This document shows positions 57,083 through 64,000 of a stretch of DNA of 64,000 bases, in pieces. This stretch comes from Proteles cristata cristata. Lineage: Eukaryota; Chordata; Mammalia; Carnivora; Hyaenidae. The notes under the pieces were generated by a model, which did not search any database, was not told the DNA's origin, and saw only the letters and a list, made by a program, of their open reading frames with translations. Both the position numbers and the translations under genes were made by a program. Where the stretch lies: NCBI GenBank assembly GCA_017311185.1, contig JAESUZ010000134.1, positions 62,001 to 126,000 on the forward strand, read 5' to 3'. The stretch's first letter is position 1. Each line of letters begins with the position of its first letter.

Positions 57083-60000
57083 TAGTGAATAAGTGGTAGC
57101 AATCTTAATGACTTCACAGAAAAGCATTTATTAGAGTTTAAAACTATTTATATTAGTCTTGAACATGCAAATCAAAATTATGTATTGTGTACGGATATGT
57201 AATTGTATAAAAAAATGCATGTGTACAAAAATGCATGTTGTGTACCAAATTTTGGGAAGTAATTTCTTCTGGGGAGGGAGGAAAAAGATTGAAAGGAGTT
57301 GTATTAGCTTCCAAATTTAATATAGAAAAAAGAATAATCACTCATTTTATATAGGAATAAACTGAAGCTCAGGTTGTGAGGTGCCCACAGTCCCTCATCC
57401 TGAGCTGTGCCCTACATCCCATGTTTGCTTTTGTCTTGCTGCCATCCTTAATACATGTGAGGAAACTGTCAATTCTGTTCATGCTGAATCCTCCCAAACT
57501 GTTTGTGTACCCATTGCTCATAGGACTACTTCAGCAGTGAGGCTGTAAGATATCTTTTTTTAAAGTGAAAGGTAGAAAATACTTGTCATGTTTTTCCATC
57601 TCTTATTTTTTTGCCCTGAAACTTAGCAGTTGTGATTTACTTTTTGAAACTTTACTTTAGTATAGCTCACTGCTTCCCTGAACTTGCTCCTACACTTTGC
57701 CTGGTCAAGCCATCGTTAGGTGATGTTCACGTTCTAGCTAGGGCAACCTGTGGAAGGCTACCCTTAGTATTGATAGAATTAATTCTAATTTCAAGCCTTG
57801 TGGATGACACCATGTTGTTTCCCATTTAATATGACTTGTAGGTGGCTAGGTTATTTTAAGTGAAACATCATTATGTCAGGTACATGTGAATCACTGTTTA
57901 CCTCTCATGACATTCATCCTACCTCCAACTCTTAATAATTACCTTACTGCCGCTGCCTTAGATGGAAGTTAGAAGTTTTTGTGAACTCTAATTTAGTCAA
58001 TGCACATAGTGAAGCAGATGAGTAAAACCTTACGTAGTGAGGGAAAAGAAGTGATAAAGTAGTAGAATATAATTATAACATCCATATCTAGTCATCATTC
58101 AGGGCATGAAATGCCAACTGGATTCGTAGGTGATCTTGGCTATTTGGAGTGCTTAGAGAATACAGACTTCTCACATAGGTATACTTTCTGTACATCACAA
58201 TTACATGGAACCAGTTTCAGAAATTCAGACTGTTGTAATCACTAAGTATTATGCTTGTGGAAAAATTTCATTCCAAGTATTTTTTTTCTAACGTTTAGTT
58301 TCCCGTTATGAATTCAAATGTTCCATTTATTCATTTTGATTAGTTATATACTTTTGTATCAAATAATAAGTAAACTGTTATTTATCTGACATAATAAAAA
58401 TCAACCAAAGGAGTGAGCTCATCCAAATTTATTACTACTTCAGTAACATTTCTACAAAAATTTAGGACTATCATTATGTTTCTCTTAGTAAATCTGTTCT
58501 GGCTATGTATAATTTTGAGAAGAAAAGACTGATGGCCAATAAACTTCTAAATATCGAGTAATATATATATATTAAAAAATGTATTTGCTTTTTAGATGAC
58601 ATTTGAAATGCTAATTCTACCCTTTTGTTACCTTCTACCTTTAAAATATTCTGATCTCGTAGGCCCCAATTAGATTTCAAATCAAAATCTGAGAGTAGAG
58701 CACCTTCCCAATTTAACAAACAAAAGGCATCATTTTTTTATGCATAGGGTAACTCCAAGTAAGAGAATGTAGAATGCCACATAATGAAAATAACACTTAA
58801 GTAATTAAAGAGTTACATTAGAAAATAAAATTAAGAAGGGCAAGAGAAGTAACAACTGTAGCTTTGCTTGCCTTTTGTCTTATATGTTCTTGCCTTTAAA
58901 ATAAAGGTTCATTGCTGTATTATCTCTTCAGTATTATGCTCTGCCCTCATATTTAAACTCACATTGTCTATAGACTTGAGCTGACTTTGTATTTAGCATC
59001 TCAGTATCTGTTGAGCTAACAATGATTTTATTTTTTAAAATCACAATCTGTGGTTTTAGGAAATGATTACAAATGTCAAAACTTTTAGAGGAATATGATC
59101 TTTAGGCAGTTATTGTTTTAAAGATGATATAGATGTTTCATTATTCTGACTATATTATTTTCTATTTGTGAAGTGTCTCATATTAAAAACACAAACTTTC
59201 CTTTCCCTTTACCATGTCTTCATCCTTTGGAAAATTTTAACTCTAGTGCTCACACTTAGCATTCTTGGTTAATATGTACAATAAAAATAAAAATAAAATT
59301 CTATAGATTACAAAAATGAAAAATAAGACCAGAATTTTCATATTAGCATGATCATGCAATCATAGGAATTAGGATGCATTTTTTTTCTTGTAACATTGAC
59401 AAATGATGAAAGAGGTGACAGATTTCTTGAAATAATCTGTGAACCACTATTAGATAGCTTTGTAATTGGCATTTGCTGAAAGCTAACTGCTAGTAGGTAT
59501 CCAGGAAGCAACACTCTTACTCCCTCAAGACTTAAACAGAAGATAAACTTTCAGTGGGAAAAATGTTTCAAAGTAAAATATCCACTTAAAGTAGTGAACA
59601 AGAACAAGTGAGATAAATATTGTTCTTTTGAGGTATGATTCTGTAGTGTCCCCATTTTTCATATTCTTGTATTTCTAGTTTTTTGAAAAGTGGAACTAAA
59701 TTTATATAGCACAGATGTAGAATTTTAGTCTATAGTGTAAGGGTAGAAGATTGGAAGGGTATTTCAATATGTAAAGTATCTTTAAATTTCTATAGACTGT
59801 AAAATAATATGTTTTTATAATAATACTTTTCCTATACTATGCTTTTCCTCATGTATGGAATTTAATAAATATAGAGGATGTGCTCTGTAGATTTTTTCTT
59901 TTTTTCTTAAAATCATTTGTCCTATAATATTACTGTCTCTGATTTCTCCTGGAAAAACAGTTAACATCATTTTGTTTCTTGGCAAGTTTGGTTTGGCAGC

Positions 60001-60575
60001 TTGTACTTGGTTCAAAGAATACGTCCCAAGAAAGACCTGAGTTAAATAATAAAAGAGGGAGGTAGGATTGGGAGATTTAGTTTAGCACTGATAATTTGTT
60101 AACTTTTGTTACTGAAATTGGCTAAATCATTGTAACTTTTATTAGTCAGTTTTGAGGTGACCAGGTAATGTTCATGAGATATCTTCATAGTTGGTGGTTA
60201 CTTATCCAAAGAGTAATACATCTGTTAGAACAGCATGCTTTTGAAAATATTTCACTAGAACATGGTCATTTTCCTTACCTTGAGGATGTGGCATTGCTTT
60301 GGCCATGCTGTCATGTATTTGACTTTTGTCAAATCAGCATTAGTGCTAAAAATACACACAAATTATTTTAAGACACAAAAATATCCTTGGAAAAGTAATG
60401 TATATAATTAAATATTCATTTTCATGATCTCAGTAGTTTATGAAGTTAAAACATAGTGTTTCTTTTGATTAGATTACTTCTAATTTGGTTATTTATTACT
60501 TGCATTTATTTAGTGATTACTTATTTGCTACTTTGTTTTCAAAACTTGTTTAAAAGTTAAAAAACTTAACAGCTA
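57083..60575. other. AT-rich intron-type DNA, no gene seen
   Basis: About 3.5 kb with no recognised interspersed repeat. A short imperfect duplication AAAAATGCATGT...GTAC lies at about 57,210-57,247. No credible exon, although moderately conserved non-coding elements cannot be ruled out. Confidence 0.4.
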
Positions 60576-60579
60576 TTGA

Positions 60580-60765
60580 GTACTTTTCACATGTAAAGCG
60601 TAGTGCCTAGTGCTCAGCTTTCATGGTCTTGTTTTATTCTCAGAACATCGTTGTGAGATAGGTTGTTTTTAACTCTCATATCTGTAAAAGCGAAGGCACA
60701 GAAAAATTAATATGTCAATGACTGTTTAGCTTGTGTGTGCTGGAATAAGATGTAATTTCATTTTA
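60580..60765 (-). repeat. MIR SINE (ancient)
   Basis: Reversed MIR: 'ctattgagtacttttcacat', 'tcttgttttattctcagaac', 'cgttgtgagataggttg', 'gcgaaggcacagaaaaat'. Confidence 0.6.
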
Positions 60766-60884
60766 TCTTATTTAACTGCTTATATAAAATAAAGCGTTCC
60801 TCTGTAAAAGGAACTTAAGCCAGAAATTATTTCTGGTTTATTAAAATAATATCTATACCTGAAGCCTAGGTATCTAATACCTAT

Positions 60885-60968
60885 AGATATGAAAGTAATA
60901 TTGGTCACCTTAAGCTAGTATAATATTGTGTGTCGACTATGCTTCAATTAAAAAAAGGAAAAAAAAAA
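60885..60968 (+). mobile_element. Possible old L1 3' end
   Basis: 'gctagtataatattgtgtgt' 'cgactatgcttcaattaaaa' then an A-rich tail resembles the 3' end of older L1 elements. Confidence 0.35.
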
Positions 60969-61199
60969 GTACTTTTGGCAATATTCAAACACCTAAGAGG
61001 CTACTATAAAGTATTCTGAAAAATAATTTTGTTAAATACATATCTCAAACTAGTAGTATTTGAAGAATTCAGTATAGTGTGGAAGCAAGAGGGTTAAAAT
61101 CCTAGAAAATCTCCTTGACAAAATTATTTCACATTTGAAAGTGAGAAATACATCAATAAACACAAACATTTAAAATTATGTACGTATGTATATATTTGC

Positions 61200-61342
61200 T
61201 TATTTATCTTTTTATGAGTATGCTCCATGCCCAGCACGGAGCCCAGTGAGGGACTTGGGGTCTTGAACTCATGACCTTGAGATCAAGACCTGAGCTGAGA
61301 TCAAGAGTCAGATGCTTAACCCACTGAGCCACCCAGGTGCCC
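61200..61342 (-). mobile_element. CAN-SINE, tRNA-derived part
   Basis: Right end 'taacccactgagccacccag' 'gtgcccc' is the SINE head on the minus strand; the middle CT tract is missing. Confidence 0.85.
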
Positions 61343-61989
61343 CAATTTTTACATTTGTATTGCAAAACAGAAATGTCATTGCATTTGCTATGCTACTGTG
61401 ACTTTATTAAAAGACAAAAAATAGTACTGCTTAAGATTGTGACCTTATAATATGTAAGTTAGAATGTGATTAATTTTGAGCAAGATAATTTATTGGAAGA
61501 TTCTTTCAAGAAGGAGTTTTAGTAATTTAACTTTTTGAATTATCAGGCACTTTTTGTATGTTGAGAAAATTAATGGTCCTTTTTTTTTTTTTTACCCCAA
61601 ATAAACATGTGTACATAAACAGAATAAAAACAGTGTTTGTAAGTTCAATTAGTTTGTAGATCTTCTGGAGTGTCCATGGGTTTACTTTGAAAAGCCCAGT
61701 GCTAGTCTTTTAGATTTGTTCAGTCAGAATAAAGAAAACTACAAATCTTTTGCATGGCTAGTATACTTGGGTTGACCACAATGGAATGCATAGAAAACGT
61801 AGAATTTACAGTGCAGTGTTGATACAGATATGCTTCTGGTCATGGAGTAAAGGGTTTTTTAGTCAGAGAGATAGGGACCTATCTACGTACAGTAAACAAC
61901 CACACCACAAAATTCCTCAGGAGAAGTTTTAGGCTGTAATTGACTTTTCCATTTGAGTCTCTATCTCATTTGAGCCTTATAGTAGGACA

Positions 61990-62170
61990 GGTTTCTCCTT
62001 TCTTTCTTTCTTTCTTTTTTTTTTTTCTGCTTTAGTAGCAGGCAAAAGTTTATTAGAGAATAAGATTAGAAAGAGAGAGTAGTAGAAAAACTTTCTTTGC
62101 AGAGAGAGGACATTCAATGCCCTGTAGGACAGGCATTTTGATTTTGATTTTGGTTTTATAGTGGACATAC
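61990..62170 (-). repeat. Possible LTR fragment next to (CTTT)n
   Basis: Read on the minus strand 'ctaataaacttttgcctgct' looks like the polyadenylation part of an LTR, followed by an A/AAAG-rich run (CTTT units at 62,000-62,026 on the plus strand). Confidence 0.35.
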
Positions 62171-62465
62171 TTAAGGATTGGAAATAAAATGTATTTCCTG
62201 TGATCTCACTTTTAATTAGTGCCTCTGGCTTTAGCTAAACTGTTCTTTTCTCTGTCACACTCTTGTGTGATATGAAGCAGAACCTCTAACAGAAACTCCC
62301 CTGTATGTGTGCTTTCCTCCATTAGGGCATACTAGTAGGCATATTGTCTTTTGATTTCTTGAATCACTTTTCCAGATGTTTTGTTTTACACATAGATCAT
62401 ACCCTTGATAAAAATATCTGAGTAATTAAATGTATTTTAGAATGTGAAAGGTATACTGATAATTT

Positions 62466-62692
62466 TTTTAATTGAGAGAGATAGAGAGAGAGAGAGGGAG
62501 GGAGAGTGAGAGAGAGAAAGAGAAAGAACAGTGGAGGGGCAGAGAGAAAGGGAGACAAAGAATCTGAAGCAGCCTCCATTCAGGTTCTGAGCTGTCAGCA
62601 CAGAGCCTGCCTCAGGGCTCAAACTCACAAACTGTGAGATCATGACCTGAGTCAAAGTCAGACACTTAACCGACTTAGCCGCCAAGGCACCC
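62466..62692 (-). mobile_element. CAN-SINE
   Basis: Minus-strand SINE with a long (GA)n tract and 'ttagccgccaaggcacccc' at right. Confidence 0.9.
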
Positions 62693-62724
62693 CAAATTAT
62701 TTTGATTCTGTAAGAACTTTGCTG

Positions 62725-62765
62725 CTGCTGCTTTTTTTTTGTTTTTTTTTTGTTTTTTTTTTGGT
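62725..62765 (+). repeat. T-rich run with G interruptions
   Basis: A GCT triplet run passes into three blocks of T separated by single G. Confidence 0.85.
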
Positions 62766-62965
62766 GCAAAAAATATTAAAGCATGGGGTGGGACCAATGG
62801 GCAGAAAGAGCTGCACTGGGGTTAATGGGGAATCACTGGTTTATGGAGTTGGGGGAGATAAAGTCAAGAGGGAGTTTCCAAAGACATTTTCACATGCTAA
62901 AGACTTACTAGAGGCCTAGCTATTGTCAAGCTAAGGTTCACTTTACTTCTTATGGCATCTGTTTC
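62766..62965 (-). repeat. LTR fragment, same family as 19.7 kb
   Basis: Shares 'cagaaagagctgcactggg', 'ggagttgggggag', 'aaagtcaagagg' and 'tagctattgtcaag' with 19,830-19,980 in the same order. The polyadenylation signal has decayed to AATATT on the minus strand. Confidence 0.6.
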
Positions 62966-63024
62966 AAAAATCCAGTGACACTTACAATTGCAGGTAATAG
63001 CTAGTAGGATTTAGGATTCAACAG

Positions 63025-63228
63025 CTCCTTCTAAGAGTTTTACACATATTAACTCAGTCCTCATAATTACTTGTTGGAGTAGGTGATATTTTCCTTATTT
63101 TACAGATGAGGACATTGAGGGGTTAGAGATGTTAAGTAAATAGCCCAAGTTCATACAGAAAGTAGAGCAGGGCTTAATTCATGAGGTAGGTTGCATAATC
63201 CATGCTTTTAACTACTTCACTGTATAGA
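63025..63228 (-). repeat. MIR SINE (well preserved)
   Basis: Reversed MIR in full order: 'acacatattaactcagtcct', 'ttttacagatgaggacattg', 'gttaagtaaatagcccaag', 'gcagggcttaattcatg', 'ccatgcttttaactacttca'. Confidence 0.8.
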
Positions 63229-64000
63229 CGTGGAGCCTAACTACAGCTTTCTTCATAAACATTTGCATGTTTTGTTATTATAAGGCCATGCCATTTGGTG
63301 TCCCTTTCAAAAAAAATAGTGGGAGTCTGCTATTGGTGAAATTGTGTACTTCTATTTCATGGGTACCTAAAGAGTGCCTTTGACCTTCATTTTGGAGGTA
63401 GTGCTATTTACCCAGTATAAACTAAGAAATAACTTAGATCAAGTGGATTAGTAGATAGATGTCTGATGTTCCTTTTAGTCTAACCTAACATTTAGTAATT
63501 CCTAAAAAAAAGTGTTCTTTTTTGAAGTAACTAATTGAAATTATAAATAAATTCAGTAATAACTTTGTTTATTTTAAATATTCTGGTTATAATCACTGAA
63601 CAATGAAACTTGTTTAGATAATTTTTTAAAATCAGAAATAGGCTTGTTCTTAGGTGAAATTTTATTATGACAAACATTGATATTGAAATTATATAGAACT
63701 TTGCTAAAATATTTAGTGTTGCAGGAAAAATAGAAACATCCAATAAAGGTGAAAAGAGACCAACATATTTTTCTTAGTTGAGTTGTCTGTATTAAAGTTG
63801 ATCACCTTGTGTTTTCTAATGTAAAACAGAAATTTTATAGATGTGTTATATGATGAAACCAAAGTCTGAAATTACCAGTGTTTATGATGACTTCCTGAGC
63901 TGTATTTAATTTTCCAAAGGAATAAAAATCAATATTAGTCTGTTTAAAATTTATTTTTCTGTTTTTGTTGTAAAGGGACCCCACAGTAATGAGAGTTGCA
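63229..64000. other. AT-rich intron-type DNA to the window end
   Basis: No recognised repeat, exon or RNA gene. Confidence 0.4.

Noticed and set aside
40192..64000. A coding exon of the predicted gene downstream of the promoter.
   Set aside because: No frame with matching splice sites and protein-like composition was found, apart from the weak microexon candidate.
1..64000. CRISPR array, prophage, operon or other microbial system.
   Set aside because: The DNA is mammalian; the repeats seen are SINEs, LINEs, LTRs and microsatellites, with no spaced identical direct repeats of CRISPR type.

Overview
This is non-coding nuclear DNA from a carnivore, very probably a cat (Felidae). The diagnostic signal is about 32 tRNA-Lys-derived CAN-SINEs on both strands. 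They share a GGGGCGCCTGGGTGGCT head, a (CT)n tract and an AATAAATAAA-type tail, and many have clear target-site duplications (TSDs). Young L1 pieces with the carnivore-type short 3' end, plus old mammalian repeats (MIR, L2-like, hAT, LTRs), fit the same reading. No protein-coding exon can be supported. Most open frames are chance frames in AT-rich DNA, SINE or L1 translations, or GC-rich frames in the CpG island.

Layout. 1-12.3 kb: AT-rich intergenic-type DNA with SINEs, L2-like repeats, a MIR and a MER20-like hAT copy. 12.3-15.5 kb: two informative LINE-1 events, a U6 snRNA/L1 chimeric retrocopy (12,416-12,787) and a twin-primed, 5'-inverted L1 with a 17-bp TSD (13,291-15,483). 17.1-22.1 kb: an L1 fragment and a cluster of old LTR-type sequence, one part carrying three direct TGACCT half-sites. 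22-39 kb: mostly single-copy AT-rich DNA with MIR, L2-like, MaLR-like LTR and SINE insertions.

The one gene-like structure is at about 39.6-40.9 kb. It is a sharply bounded CpG island with a TATAAAGG box (39,727), an initiator about 33 bp downstream (39,760), a leader with a (CT)n tract and a 23-codon upstream-type ORF (39,953-40,024), and a good splice donor (40,192). I read it as the promoter and non-coding first exon of a plus-strand gene. On that reading 41-64 kb is the first part of its long first intron. I could not identify the gene. The intron part holds SINEs, MIR and L2-like copies, one hAT fragment, LTR fragments and one weak candidate 21/24-nt microexon (51,872-51,895).

I saw no operon, CRISPR, phage or other new multi-gene system. 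The most interesting items are the U6/L1 chimera, the twin-primed L1, the unidentified TATA promoter with its uORF, and the DR4-spaced half-site array. Repeat family names come from recalled consensus patterns, not a database search; boundaries without a TSD are approximate by tens of bases.
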